A program made the translations under genes and the position numbers. From Torreya grandis (taxonomy: Eukaryota > Streptophyta > Pinopsida > Cupressales > Taxaceae), in NCBI GenBank assembly GCA_037957365.1, contig JARHVA010000593.1:327501-391500 (forward strand): 64,000 nucleotides of DNA, in the 5' to 3' direction. Shown here piece after piece: positions 22,494 through 32,221 of this stretch. Numbering within the stretch: position 1 is the first letter of the stretch; the number at the start of each line of letters is the position of its first letter. The notes below the pieces were generated by a model. The model was not told the origin of the DNA. It searched no databases and was given only the letters and a program-made list of their open reading frames with translations.

Positions 22494-22679
22494 GTATGCA
22501 TCTTTATTTTCTATCATTTTATCTTTTATTATCTACTTTCGTCCAATATTCTACTTTTTTATCAGTGGGTTGATATCCTTCTAGGAAGTCTTCGAACTTC
22601 CAGGATCGGGCGTTCGCCTGACAGCCCACCATATCTTTGACTAACATTTTTCTGTGTTTCAACCTTTTCTTCTTTGCAG
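22494..22679 (+). promoter_or_regulatory. Possible intron in Tat1 5' LTR
   Basis: CAG/GTATGC at 22491-22499 and a pyrimidine-rich TTCTTTGCAG/G ending at 22679 form a plausible plant intron of 186 bp. Tat2 keeps both: CAG/GTATGT at 38588-38596 and ATCTATAG/G ending at 38758 (168 bp). Both are followed by GTGTCAT and then CCTCCACAGCCAAAGAGGAG, so the whole block is conserved. A stronger alternative donor, CAG/GTAAGT at about 22088, is present only in this LTR copy. The inferred result is a spliced leader. Confidence 0.4.
22565..22629 (+). ncRNA. Three-way-junction RNA element, Tat1 5' LTR
   Basis: Outer stem GTGGGTTG (22565-22572) pairs with CAGCCCAC (22622-22629). Arm 1 is ATCCT (22575-22579) with AGGAT (22602-22606), a 4-nt bulge, then GGAAGT (22584-22589) with ACTTCC (22596-22601) around a CTTCGA loop. 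Arm 2 is CGGGC (22607-22611) with GCCTG (22616-22620) around GTTC. Tat2 keeps the fold with different bases in all stems. It lies inside the possible intron. Function unknown; packaging, dimerisation or splicing control are options. Confidence 0.6.
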
Positions 22680-22828
22680 GTGTCATTCCTCCACAGCCAA
22701 AGAGGAGAATCTTCAAACGTCTGATTTCGGTGTGCACGACTCTATCAAGTATCTTCTAGCCTTGACCATTTCTTTTAGTTTCTTATTTCTTCTTTGAATG
22801 TAGAAAGCAATTTTGCATAGAAACATTC

Positions 22829-22846
22829 TGGCACGCCCGGTGGGAC
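22829..22846 (+). promoter_or_regulatory. Tat1 primer-binding site
   Basis: TGGCACGCCCGGTGGGAC begins three bases after the 5' LTR. Tat2 has TGGCACACCCAGTGGGAC in the same place. It begins TGG, complementary to a tRNA CCA end. I do not assign the tRNA species. Confidence 0.75.
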
Positions 22847-23640
22847 CCTAGGTCCTCCTTGGGTTCTTTCTTTCTTTCTTTCGTTCATATAGGTGCATTA
22901 GGTTCCTTCCTTTTCGCCTCCTTTCGTCTCTTCTTAAACGACATCATAAGCAGGATTAAAACGAACATTTCTTTCTTTCTTGCACTTCTAGACTAGCTAA
23001 AACTCATATTCTTCGACTCTTTCTCCATTCGTCTTCATACGAACAAACATTTTGACTTGGGCATTAAAACACTTTGCATTCATTTCTGATTACCTGCATC
23101 TTTTAGACCACACATAGTAATTAAACCGCATATTGAATTAATCTAGATCACTTGATGTTACACGACCAAACCACCTGCACAAAACAAACATTTTAACTTA
23201 CTTGAGACAAGGCCTGACTGGGATTTCATCCCCCAGCGGATACATTACCCATCCCGGTGACCCTACTTGGATTTCATCACCAAGGGGGAAGCCCACTCCG
23301 TTCTCTGGCGGAGGATAAACTCTAGTGGAAGTATATTTTGGCTAAGCGAAACCAGCTAACCACTGGAATCGTGAAGTGAGGGGAGCTTGCTCCTTAGCAC
23401 CAGGCCTGTACGGAAGCTAACACAGATTTCTTGAGCACCATAACAAAACCGAAACCATCCATAGACTGCTTCTTCTAGGACCCGACTCATAAAGCCAATC
23501 TTCCTCTACACATATTCTAAGGCATAAGCCACTATAATCCTAATAATTTATTTCTAGGGTTTTAGGATTTGCTTGTGTCTTCATCTTTTTGGTTCTTATC
23601 TGCTTGTTTGAGCTTGTGAGGATGTTCTTCCTTGCCTTGA
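22847..23640 (+). other. Tat1 untranslated leader
   Basis: No convincing frame. The 23207-23412 part is conserved in Tat2 (39297-39506): both carry a GATTTCATC..C.AGCGGATAC block, a stretch ending AAGCCCACTC or GAGCCCACTC, and the shared GAAGTGAGGGGAGCT, GCTCCTTAGCACCAGGCC. Conservation without coding, between PBS and gag, is where retroelement RNA packaging signals usually lie. Confidence 0.6.
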
Positions 23641-25899
23641 ATGGTTCTGACTCATAGCCAAGCCAAGGCTCTAGTCGATCACGTGAGGCATCATCCTCTT
23701 CCATCTACCCTGCCTATAACCAGCCCTATAATGGAGTTCAACTCAGAAACTGAAAGAACTCCTACCAGACCATCTCCGACCCAAACACCTATCGTCCTAG
23801 AAGGGGACCAAGATTTCGCACGATTCTTGGACCTCAACGTAAAAGCCTTGCAACACTATCTCACGAATAGCCGAACGCGAGACCCCTTGGGCAATCCAAT
23901 TTACGGAATGTCGACTTCTCTCCTCGAGACTGCAGTCGTATCAACAACGTCCGTAGTCCAACCCTTAGACACTCAGGCTGTTGCCTCAACCAATGACCAA
24001 CCATTTACCAACCATCCAAGTGTGGCCTCTCCTTCCATCATTGGGCCCACTTTCACCGGGGTTTTGGCCCCCCATCAATCTCAGTCCACTCAACCACTTT
24101 CTACCCCCTTTCAAAACCTGGTCATCTCTATTGCGCCCACCCTTACTCCTATCAACACTAGGGTGGCTACCTATCCATTGACCCATGTTACCTCTAACCA
24201 ACCTCCCATGACAACATCAAACCTAGCCATGCCTTCTATCCAACCATCCTTAGTCACTTCTTCTGTCCCTACGACTAGTCATCCGTACGTTGTGCCCTTA
24301 TTGGTACAACCGACTACGTCGTATACCTCTTCCAGCCTCTTTCAAGCGCCTTACAATCTAGGAGGCGTTCCACCCACCAATCCGTCAGTAGATATTATCA
24401 AGATGCTGATGGATAAAATGTCCAACCTAGAGACCTCCATTACCGGCTCACGCAACACTCTCTCATACGAACAAATCTGCAACGAGCCCATCCATCCTTC
24501 TATCCCCATCAGACCATATCCCAGCCAGTGGGAACTTCCTAAGTTTTCTCATTTCCAAAGCAAGGAAGACCCACAACAACATTTACCGGTATTCAAACAC
24601 GCCTGTTACCTTATCACCCACAACGATGCGTTGCTCTTACGCATGTTTCCCATGTCTCTCTCGGGTGCTGCACTTGACTGGTACAGCTCTCTTCCCAGCC
24701 ATTCCATCCTCACATTCACTCAGCTGGCCCAGCTCTTCCTCGATCATTTCTCCATCAATATCACCAAGAAGGTCTCTATCACAGACCTCTATTCTATTCG
24801 CCAATTTGAGGATGAATCTATTGCTGATTTCATCGCTCGGTGGAGGAGCCTTATCAATCAACTTTCATTTTCCTTACCTCAGCCTAAGCTTATCAAACTT
24901 TTCTCTCAAGCCTACGCTAAACATATTTATTCTACCTTGAGGGTTCAAACCTTCCGCACTTTTGATGAATCCTTCACGATGGCTCGTAAACTTGAGTTAC
25001 GTGCTGTCGAGGAGAATAAAGTCAAGTTGCGGAGTAAGAATCCCAACTCCAAAACCAATGACCCCTTTTCTAAGCCTTCCTCGTCCAATCCTAAATCTAA
25101 AGCTTCAGCAAATGCTGTGGTTGTTAGATCTTCCTCTTCTTTGCCTTCAACTAATCAACCTGAACCATCCACATCTATGAGCGCCACTTGCCAATTTCAG
25201 CAGAGATACATACAGCGACAGTTTACTCCACTTGGAGAATCATACGCGTCTGTGCTGGAAAAACTCATCAAACAAGGGGCCATCAATCTCCCTCAGATCC
25301 GACCTCCACCACAATTTGATCCCTCACGCACCATCCCTGCGTGGTATAGGGAAAATGACTTCTGCCACTACCACCGTGTTAAAGGTCATGACACGGGCAA
25401 CTGTAAAACCCTTAAAAACATAGTCCAAGACATGTTAGAAAAGGGTGACCTCATCCTCAATAATCCCAATGCCCCTCCTAATCAGGGTATCAATATCTTC
25501 AAACAACCGTTCCCTAATCATCCACCAACCCAAAACAACGTCCAGACCTTGACTGACAATACCCATGAACATAATATTCGAATAGTCAATACGGTCTCGC
25601 CCCTCATTTCTAACCAACCCCAAGAGGTGAGTTCATCCATCAGTCCATCACATGTGGACGAACCTCTTTCTCCGGTTAGTTCTCCCTCAACTTCTCTCAT
25701 TTTGGAGGATGCCTCGACCTTACCAGCACTGCCAGTTTCACCATCTTCCTTCTTGCTGCCCATGGAGGCCCCAACCTTTCCTACTCCTCGACCGCAAGTG
25801 GAGGGCACTATCATCCCTACCCTTTACCCACTTGAGGAGCTTCATTCTCCCCCCACCCAGGGAAGAACCCATTTCTCCTTCGTCTCCAACCAAACATGA
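23641..25899 (+). CDS. gag: Tat1 Gag (capsid and nucleocapsid)
   Basis: Open for 752 codons from ATGGTTCTGACTCATAGCC; Tat2 begins with the equivalent MVLTRSQTK. The first 290 residues are Ser/Thr/Pro/Gln-rich. The capsid-like Retrotrans_gag domain covers about 296-450: QWELPKFSHFQSKEDPQQHL, then MFPMSLSGAALDWYSSLPSH and DESIADFIARWRSLINQL. A Tat-type zinc motif, CHYHRVKGHDTGNC, is at about 575-588, with C-H-H-C ligands in place of the usual CCHC. Gag would form the cytoplasmic particle and bind the genomic RNA. The frame ends in a Pro-rich stretch, probably by a frameshift in the C-rich run near 25850, because the +1 frame continues in a similar style. Confidence 0.9.
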   Translation: MVLTHSQAKALVDHVRHHPLPSTLPITSPIMEFNSETERTPTRPSPTQTPIVLEGDQDFARFLDLNVKALQHYLTNSRTRDPLGNPIYGMSTSLLETAVVSTTSVVQPLDTQAVASTNDQPFTNHPSVASPSIIGPTFTGVLAPHQSQSTQPLSTPFQNLVISIAPTLTPINTRVATYPLTHVTSNQPPMTTSNLAMPSIQPSLVTSSVPTTSHPYVVPLLVQPTTSYTSSSLFQAPYNLGGVPPTNPSVDIIKMLMDKMSNLETSITGSRNTLSYEQICNEPIHPSIPIRPYPSQWELPKFSHFQSKEDPQQHLPVFKHACYLITHNDALLLRMFPMSLSGAALDWYSSLPSHSILTFTQLAQLFLDHFSINITKKVSITDLYSIRQFEDESIADFIARWRSLINQLSFSLPQPKLIKLFSQAYAKHIYSTLRVQTFRTFDESFTMARKLELRAVEENKVKLRSKNPNSKTNDPFSKPSSSNPKSKASANAVVVRSSSSLPSTNQPEPSTSMSATCQFQQRYIQRQFTPLGESYASVLEKLIKQGAINLPQIRPPPQFDPSRTIPAWYRENDFCHYHRVKGHDTGNCKTLKNIVQDMLEKGDLILNNPNAPPNQGINIFKQPFPNHPPTQNNVQTLTDNTHEHNIRIVNTVSPLISNQPQEVSSSISPSHVDEPLSPVSSPSTSLILEDASTLPALPVSPSSFLLPMEAPTFPTPRPQVEGTIIPTLYPLEELHSPPTQGRTHFSFVSNQT

Positions 25900-27178
25900 A
25901 CCTGTCACGACTTCACCATGCTTTGCGCCCGAGACTACTACACCCGTCTCACCTTCAGTCCCACAACCATCGACGTCTTCTCAAGAACCTAAACCTCATC
26001 CTGCATCTTCTCAGCCATTTTCCTGACTAGTAGAGAGACTCGAACTTCTCCCTTCTAGGAAAGTGGAACATCAGGGATTGTGGGACCATCTCACAGCTCT
26101 TCAACAAGCCCGGGCCCTCTCATCTCATGCTGCTAATCCTCCCATAGCAGAACCTCCTAAGACTATCAACAAAAATCAGATCTCCACTTCTAAACCGTCT
26201 ACATCTTCATCAACTTCATTAAAACCAAAACCCTCATCTACTCTGCCTAAACCTATCAAAACACTTGGCGTTCGCCCCATCTCCAACCTCACTCATCCAC
26301 AAGTGAAGGTGGACTTAAACCAAACTTCAACTAATAGTAGTCTTCAACCTAAATCATAAAAGACTGCCAAACCACAGAGGCGAACGCCTCCTCTTCCATC
26401 ACCATTGCCTTCCATTTTGGGCCCACATCCTTCAACCCTAACCAGAGTCCTTCCCACTTCAACCTCTAATCACAACCGATTGCCTCCTTTGCTTCCTTTA
26501 CCTACCGCTAGCCTACCCTCTCCCAAAAGGGTGATACCTCTCATGAAGAGTGTACCGTCTCCGCCTGTCATCGCACCATCAACCCAGAAGGTGGTATGAA
26601 AACCCCCTCCAATTTCGCCCAAGCAAAAGTCACCGACATCGCATACATAGATGAGCACGGACCCTTTAGTGGGCTCATACTCTTTGATCTTGCAACGACT
26701 TTTGCAAACTTCTAGCATAACTCTTCCACCCATCAAGCCCTTTCAACCTCTCGGGTCTAAACCCTCTTGGTTTGACGACACGAAGATTTGTTTATATCAT
26801 CGTACACCAGGACATGACACCGAGACTTGTTGTGCCCTCAAGGCTGTCATTCGCCGATATCTGGAGAAAGACACTCTTCTCTTTGAGGACACTTTCGACC
26901 GACCCCCGATTCCTTTGCATAACCCTTCAACCTCGTAAAGCCCATTCACATCTCATCAACCGGTTACAACCCCTTCATCATCTTCACCTCCCATCTTTGA
27001 AATCAATGCCATTCACATCACCACTAGGTCACAAAAGGACAAGGCAAAAGAAAAAGCTGCCATTCCTTGGACCTACCCTTTTGTCAATCCACCTCAACTG
27101 CCTAAGCCTAAGATTTCTATCATTGACACGCCTCAACTCTCCTCTTCTTCTTCCTCTTCTGGACCAATCCATGACTCC
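25850..27178 (+). pseudogene. Tat1 Gag C-terminal region with second zinc motif (shifted frame, stops)
   Basis: Coding sense continues in the second frame as Ser/Pro/Thr-rich sequence with in-frame stops at about 26024, 26357, 26597, 26648 and 26936. At 26789-26830 there is a second zinc-type motif, KICLYHRTPGHDTETCCALK, parallel to the first at codon 575. The segment ends with ITTRSQKDKAKEKAA and leads into the protease frame. Tat2 has the same region with this motif duplicated again. Confidence 0.75.
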
Positions 27179-28462
27179 ATGTTGAAAAAGCTTCACCAGA
27201 CACCTGTGAAGATGTCCCTCTACGATCTCATCCAAACCTCACCCCAACATCGTCAGGCCCTCATCCAAGCCCTGCAGGCAGCGGAGGTCCAACCCAAGGA
27301 TCCCCAGCCACTTGCTGCCCTTGTCCACTCCTTAGCCCCTGTTACCTCCATCACATTCAGCGATTCTGAGATTCCCACATCCAACACGGAAGATCAGGAT
27401 GCCACCCTCTTCATCACTGCCTATATCGATCGGACACGCATTAAACGCGTTATGATCGACGGGGGCGCTAGCATCAACATCATCTCCACCCATGCCTTTG
27501 ATCAATTGGCTCTTCCCAAGAATTACATCTCCAAAACTGACGCGATCTTGTGCTCTTTTAATGACACTACTGCCATGACCATTGGCACAGTCATCCTTCA
27601 TATTCGCGTTGGTCCACGCACAGTCCCAAAGCTCTTCTACATCATCGAAGGAGAGTTTCAATACAACATCTTGCTGGACCGACCCTGGATCTGCGCCATG
27701 GCCTGTGTCCCCTCCACCCTGCACCGTTGTGTAAAGTTTGAGCATGACGGACAAGTCCACACCATTCCCGCTGACCCTTCACCCTTCAAAACATGCAACA
27801 CCACCTACCGTCCAAACGATGTCCTCATTCCTATCAAGCCATCAACCCCGACACCGCCTCCATCCGTGGAAGCTTCGACCAGTTCGCAACAGGCGGTCGC
27901 CCTTACACCTCCCCTTCAAGCGACAACTACAGACCCCATGGAAGACGTCTTCCAAAGACTTTCATTGGGAGAGTATCGCTTGTTGGCTTTAGACATGTTC
28001 CAAACTCCACAAGAGTATGGACGCCTTCATCACAGCCCCAGCTACGACCATCAGATCGGGATGATCATACCTTATGGTCCCCCTCACCTCCGCACCAACC
28101 TCGTCTATGGGGGGCTTAATCAAGCTCCTACTGATGGTAATCCTCTTTCTTCACCCCAACCTTTCACATCAAATTTCTCGTTTCTTGGCAACCCTGCCTT
28201 TGCACACACTTACCTTTACAGGTGTGCATGGAAGGGTTTTGGTTTCGGATGCTATGAGCAGGGCTCCCATCAGCCTATCCAACCACTCAATGATGACGAC
28301 ACCAAGAAACCGTATGGTCTGGGATATCACGACCCCACTCAAGACCCTGTAGACCTTTGTCCTGAACCGATCCTTGACCAATCTCCTCCACACTCGCCTG
28401 TCTCGCCCCCTTCACCTATGGAGTCAGTGGTTTCCATTCCTCCTAGTTTTTTTTTTCCATAA
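27179..28462 (+). CDS. Tat1 aspartic protease region
   Basis: 427 codons open, frame 2. After a short block LYDLIQTSPQHRQALIQALQ, the retropepsin domain covers about residues 78-200. The active site MIDGGASINIIS lies at about 91-102 (D-G-G-A in place of D-S/T-G-A), and FQYNILLDRPWI at about 160-171 corresponds to the family's YN.ILGR..L flap end. After the domain comes a 200-residue Pro-rich linker. The ATG at 27179 is only the first Met after a stop; the natural protein would be part of Gag-Pol and would process it. The frame ends next to a T-run at 28447-28456, a likely slippage site separating it from the RT frame. Confidence 0.85.
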   Translation: MLKKLHQTPVKMSLYDLIQTSPQHRQALIQALQAAEVQPKDPQPLAALVHSLAPVTSITFSDSEIPTSNTEDQDATLFITAYIDRTRIKRVMIDGGASINIISTHAFDQLALPKNYISKTDAILCSFNDTTAMTIGTVILHIRVGPRTVPKLFYIIEGEFQYNILLDRPWICAMACVPSTLHRCVKFEHDGQVHTIPADPSPFKTCNTTYRPNDVLIPIKPSTPTPPPSVEASTSSQQAVALTPPLQATTTDPMEDVFQRLSLGEYRLLALDMFQTPQEYGRLHHSPSYDHQIGMIIPYGPPHLRTNLVYGGLNQAPTDGNPLSSPQPFTSNFSFLGNPAFAHTYLYRCAWKGFGFGCYEQGSHQPIQPLNDDDTKKPYGLGYHDPTQDPVDLCPEPILDQSPPHSPVSPPSPMESVVSIPPSFFFP

Positions 28463-28605
28463 ACACCATCCGCTTGGACCCCTTGACTTATCAGCTCAAT
28501 GGGGTGTCCATTTCTCTCCCTCTCATTTTTCCCAGCATGATCGAAGATGAGTCGGCAACCATTCACACTGTTCACTGCGTTGACGATGACGCCATTCTTT
28601 CGTAA

Positions 28606-31038
28606 ATGGGTGCTGATGATTCTTTCATCCAGCACTCCCTCCCTTCTGAGACCCAAGTTATGTTAAATGAATCAACCATTGACATCAACCTTCCTTCTTC
28701 TGATGTTCCTTATGTCTTAAAGATTGGCCAATCTTTAGATGCTCAGGAGCAGCTTGACTATACCCAGTTCCTCTCCGACCATAGCAAGGCCTTTGCCTGG
28801 ACTTACAGTGATATGCCTGGCATCGACCCCACCATCGTTACCCATAACATTGTCACCAAACCAGAGGCTAAGCCTGTCAGGCAAAAGCTTCGAAAGATGC
28901 ATCCTCGTGTTGCCCTCCTTGTCAAAGAGGAGCTTCAGTGCCTTCTTTCTGTCTCCTTCATCCAGCCCATCGATTATCCACAGTGGGTCTCTAACATCGT
29001 CCCAGTCACCAAGGCAACTGGGGGGATTCGGATCTGCACAAACTATCGTGACCTTAACCTAGCCTATCTTAAAGACGACTTTCCTCTTCCTAACATTGAC
29101 CAGCTTGTTGATCTTACAGCCGGCCATGAGATGCTATCTCTTATGGATGGGTTTTCAGGATACAATCAAATCCTGATCGCTCCGAAAGATCAGCACAAGA
29201 CTACTTTCATTACCCCATGGGGGACTTTCTGCTATCGAGTCATGCCTTTTGGCTTGAAGAATGCAGGCACCACTTATCAGTGTGCCATGACCTACATTTT
29301 CCACGATCTCCTCCACAAAATCATGGAGGACTATGTGGATGACCTGCTCGGCAAGTCCAAACTTTGTCGTGACCATCTGACCATTCTCAAAATCATCTTT
29401 TCTCATCTTCTTCAGTACAATGTTCATCTTAACCCCAAGAAATGTGTCTTTGGGGTCCTCTCTGGCAAGCTTCTCGGCTTCATCATTTCCTTCCGTGGCA
29501 TCGAGATAGATCCCGCCAAGATTCGCGCTATCCTCAAAATGCCTCCCCCGACCAATCTCAAGCAGCTTCGTAGTTTGCAAGGCAAGCTCCAGTCCATTCG
29601 TCGCTTCATCTCGCAACTTTCTGACCGCTGCCAACCTTTTCATCATCTCCTTAAGAAGGATGTCTCTTTTACATGGGATAAGGACTGTCAAGAGGCTTTT
29701 GAAGCCTTAAAATGCTATCTGGTCTCTCCACCAGTTCTCATTCCACCTAAAGATGACCAACCCTTCTACCTTTATATCTCAGCCACTCACCATTCGTTAG
29801 GTGCCATGATCACGCACCGAGACGAGCATCACCGTGAGAAAGCCATTTATTATATCAGCCAAACACTGGTCAACTATGAAACTCGGTATACCCATATCGA
29901 GAAACTCTGTTTGGCATTAGTATTTTCCACTACCAAGCTTCGCCACTATCTTCTCAGTCACAAAAATTTTGTCATCACCCACACTGACCCTCTCAAGTAT
30001 ATGCACTCCAAGCCATATCAGAATCAACGTATGGCTCGGTGGCTCATGCTGCTTACTGAGTTTGACCTCAAATTCATCCAGCAGAAATATATCAAGGGGC
30101 AAACTATCGCTGATCAACTAGCAGATGCCCCTCTTCCTGACAATCAACCTTCACAGTGTGAGTTCCCTGACGAGTCTATTGTTGTGCTTTCCTCCGACGA
30201 CACCACCTATCAGATGACTATGTTCTTTGACGGATCCAAATGTCAACTAGGTGGAGGTGCTGGGGTCATTCTCATCCCACTCGAGGGGGAGCCCATGCCT
30301 CTGTCTTTTAAACTTGACTTTGATTGTACCAATAATATGGCTGAATACGAGGCCTTAATTTTGGGACTTCAGACCACCCTCTCTCTCAGCATCAAGTCCA
30401 TCAACATCTTCGGCGACTCGCAGCTCGTCGTTAATCAAGTCAACGGTTCATACCTCTGTAAAAATGAAATTTTGCAAAGGTACAAAAATTGTGCTGACAT
30501 TCTCCTTGCATCTTTTAACCATTTCCTCCTGCAGACTGTTCCTCGATCCACGAATAAGTTTGCTGACACCATGGCTTCTCTTGCTTCACATATCCCATCT
30601 TCCTCATCTGCATCCAGACTTTTTGTCACGGTGCGTCGTGTGCCGTTGCCTTCATATATCTCTCCTCACATTCACCATGTCACCACTATAGACCCTAGCC
30701 CACAAGATGCTTGGTATAAGCAACTTGTAGACTTCTTATCTCTCTCTGTCATTCCTCCCAACCTCTCTAGTAATGCACGACGAGCTTTTATCAAGCGTAC
30801 TGCTCGCTATACCATGCTAGGAGGTCTTCTCTATAAGCGCGGCTTCGACGGCCTCCTTCTTCGCTGTCTCACCTCCACTGAAGCATCTCAAGCCATTCAG
30901 CAAGTCCACGACGGGATTTGTGGTGGACATTTCAGTGGGAATTCGGTTGCCAAGCGCATCCTTCGTTTGGGCTATTATTGGCCTACCCTTCATCAAGACT
31001 GTAGCGACTATGTTCAGCGTTGCATCAAGTGTCAGTAG
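28606..31038 (+). CDS. pol: Tat1 Pol: RT, RNase H, archaeal-type RNase H, integrase zinc finger
   Basis: 810 codons. RT blocks: KLRKMHPRVALLVKEEL at about 96, GGIRICTNYRDLNLAYLKDD, LMDGFSGYNQILIAPKDQHK with the first catalytic Asp, MPFGLKNAGTTYQCAM, and active site YVDD at 243-246. RNase H follows from about 385 (FYLYISATHHSLGAMI). The additional RNase H is at about 540-650: MFFDGSKCQLGGGAGVI, CTNNMAEYEALILGL and FGDSQLVVNQVNGS, with all three acidic residues present. The integrase HHCC zinc finger is at about 765-810 (GGHFSGN..., RCIKCQ). The frame stops at TAG right after CQ, in the middle of integrase. Catalytic motifs look intact up to there. Confidence 0.95.
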   Translation: MGADDSFIQHSLPSETQVMLNESTIDINLPSSDVPYVLKIGQSLDAQEQLDYTQFLSDHSKAFAWTYSDMPGIDPTIVTHNIVTKPEAKPVRQKLRKMHPRVALLVKEELQCLLSVSFIQPIDYPQWVSNIVPVTKATGGIRICTNYRDLNLAYLKDDFPLPNIDQLVDLTAGHEMLSLMDGFSGYNQILIAPKDQHKTTFITPWGTFCYRVMPFGLKNAGTTYQCAMTYIFHDLLHKIMEDYVDDLLGKSKLCRDHLTILKIIFSHLLQYNVHLNPKKCVFGVLSGKLLGFIISFRGIEIDPAKIRAILKMPPPTNLKQLRSLQGKLQSIRRFISQLSDRCQPFHHLLKKDVSFTWDKDCQEAFEALKCYLVSPPVLIPPKDDQPFYLYISATHHSLGAMITHRDEHHREKAIYYISQTLVNYETRYTHIEKLCLALVFSTTKLRHYLLSHKNFVITHTDPLKYMHSKPYQNQRMARWLMLLTEFDLKFIQQKYIKGQTIADQLADAPLPDNQPSQCEFPDESIVVLSSDDTTYQMTMFFDGSKCQLGGGAGVILIPLEGEPMPLSFKLDFDCTNNMAEYEALILGLQTTLSLSIKSINIFGDSQLVVNQVNGSYLCKNEILQRYKNCADILLASFNHFLLQTVPRSTNKFADTMASLASHIPSSSSASRLFVTVRRVPLPSYISPHIHHVTTIDPSPQDAWYKQLVDFLSLSVIPPNLSSNARRAFIKRTARYTMLGGLLYKRGFDGLLLRCLTSTEASQAIQQVHDGICGGHFSGNSVAKRILRLGYYWPTLHQDCSDYVQRCIKCQ

Positions 31039-31971
31039 CACTCTAACTTGCTTCATCTCCCTAGTCACGCCTTACAAATCGCTCAAGATTTCTGGCCTTT
31101 TTCTCAATGGGGTTTAGATCTCATCGGTGAGATTAACCCTCATTCATCTCTTCGTCATCAATCCATCATCACAGCCACTGAATATTTTACCAAGTGGGTG
31201 GAAGCCATTCCTCTCGTCTCCACAAAAGCTGACAAGATCATCGACTTCATCACCACCCACATCATCTGTCGTTTCAGTGTCCCTCATAAAATCATCACTG
31301 ATAACGGCAAGTCCTTCAAAAACAAAACTGTCCAAAAGCTATGCGACTCCTTCGGCATCAAACTCAGTTTCTCTTCACCTTACTACCCACAAGTAAATGG
31401 GCAGGCCGAGGCTTCCAATTAAATTCTCACCAAAATTCTCATGAAAGTGGTCAGTGGCATAGGCAGGGATTGGCACATTCACATTCCCTTCGCTTTGTGG
31501 GCTTACCGCACTAGCATCTGAACCTCTACGGGTGCTACCCCTTTTTCTCTCATGTATGGAACAGACGCTGTCCTACCTCTCGAAGTACAGATCCCGTCTC
31601 TTCACATTTCTCTACATGATATCCTTTCCAACGATGACTTTCATCAAGATTGCTTAGCTCAACTTGAGTTACTTGACGAATGCCATCTTGCTGCCCTTAA
31701 TCATCTCCATGTCTATCAACATCACATCAAACGCACCTATGATAAAAATCTGTGAGAACGAGATTTCAACATCAGAGACCTCGTCCTCAAAGAGAATCAA
31801 CACGTGACCAATATGGAGTGAAGTAAACGAGGCAAGTTTGCTCCTAATTGGCTCGGACCTTTTATTATCACGCACAAGTATGGATCAGGGACTTACCGTC
31901 TGTCTTCTCTTGATGGACGACCAGAACCTGAGCCTCTTAATGCGTTGCATCTGCGACCGTTCTATTGCTAG
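31039..31971 (+). pseudogene. Tat1 integrase core and C-terminus with in-frame stops
   Basis: Same frame as the RT, interrupted by stops at 31036, 31420, 31519, 31753 and 31819 but without frameshifts. Core: WPFSQWGLDLIGEINPHSSL (first Asp), then IITDNGKSFKNKTVQ (second Asp), then YYPQVNGQAEASN (Glu), so the D-D-E triad is present. The C-terminal part reads KFAPNWLGPFIITHKYGSGT, then LNALHLRPFYC and a stop at 31969-31971. No chromodomain, as expected for Tat. Most of the stops are single-base changes from common codons, for example TGG to TGA, pointing to G-to-A/C-to-T decay. Confidence 0.9.
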
Positions 31972-32221
31972 TCAAGTACTCATCCACTTGCCACTTAACT
32001 TGAGCTCGTCCCTTGAGCAATCCCCATCCTCTTAGTCCTAATTCCTTTCAACCCTATTCCTCTTAACAATTCCTATAACCCTTTTATGTTGTATGGATGC
32101 TTTGTCCTAATAAAAGGGAGCCCTTGACCTTCTATACTCTTGTCCATGACTCACATTTCTATAAAAATAAATCAAGATGTCACAATATCCATGGTCACTA
32201 TATCAATATCAAAATCAAAAA

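Larger units (their letters stand above)
21551..22825 (+). repeat. Tat1 5' LTR
   Basis: TGTAGACACC to AGAAACA. It matches 34092-35401; the 3' copy is longer mainly because of an extra run of GACCCTGTCC-like units near 34860-34895 and a short duplication near 35085. It contains two GACGTCGG clusters, splice-like sites and a three-way-junction RNA candidate, each listed separately. Confidence 0.95.

Noticed and set aside
25518..25814. Open frames on the minus strand within Tat1 gag and pol (for example 25518-25814, 27332-27760, 29155-29691)
   Set aside because: They mirror the strong sense frames, show no motif or low-complexity logic of their own and vanish where the sense strand is decayed.
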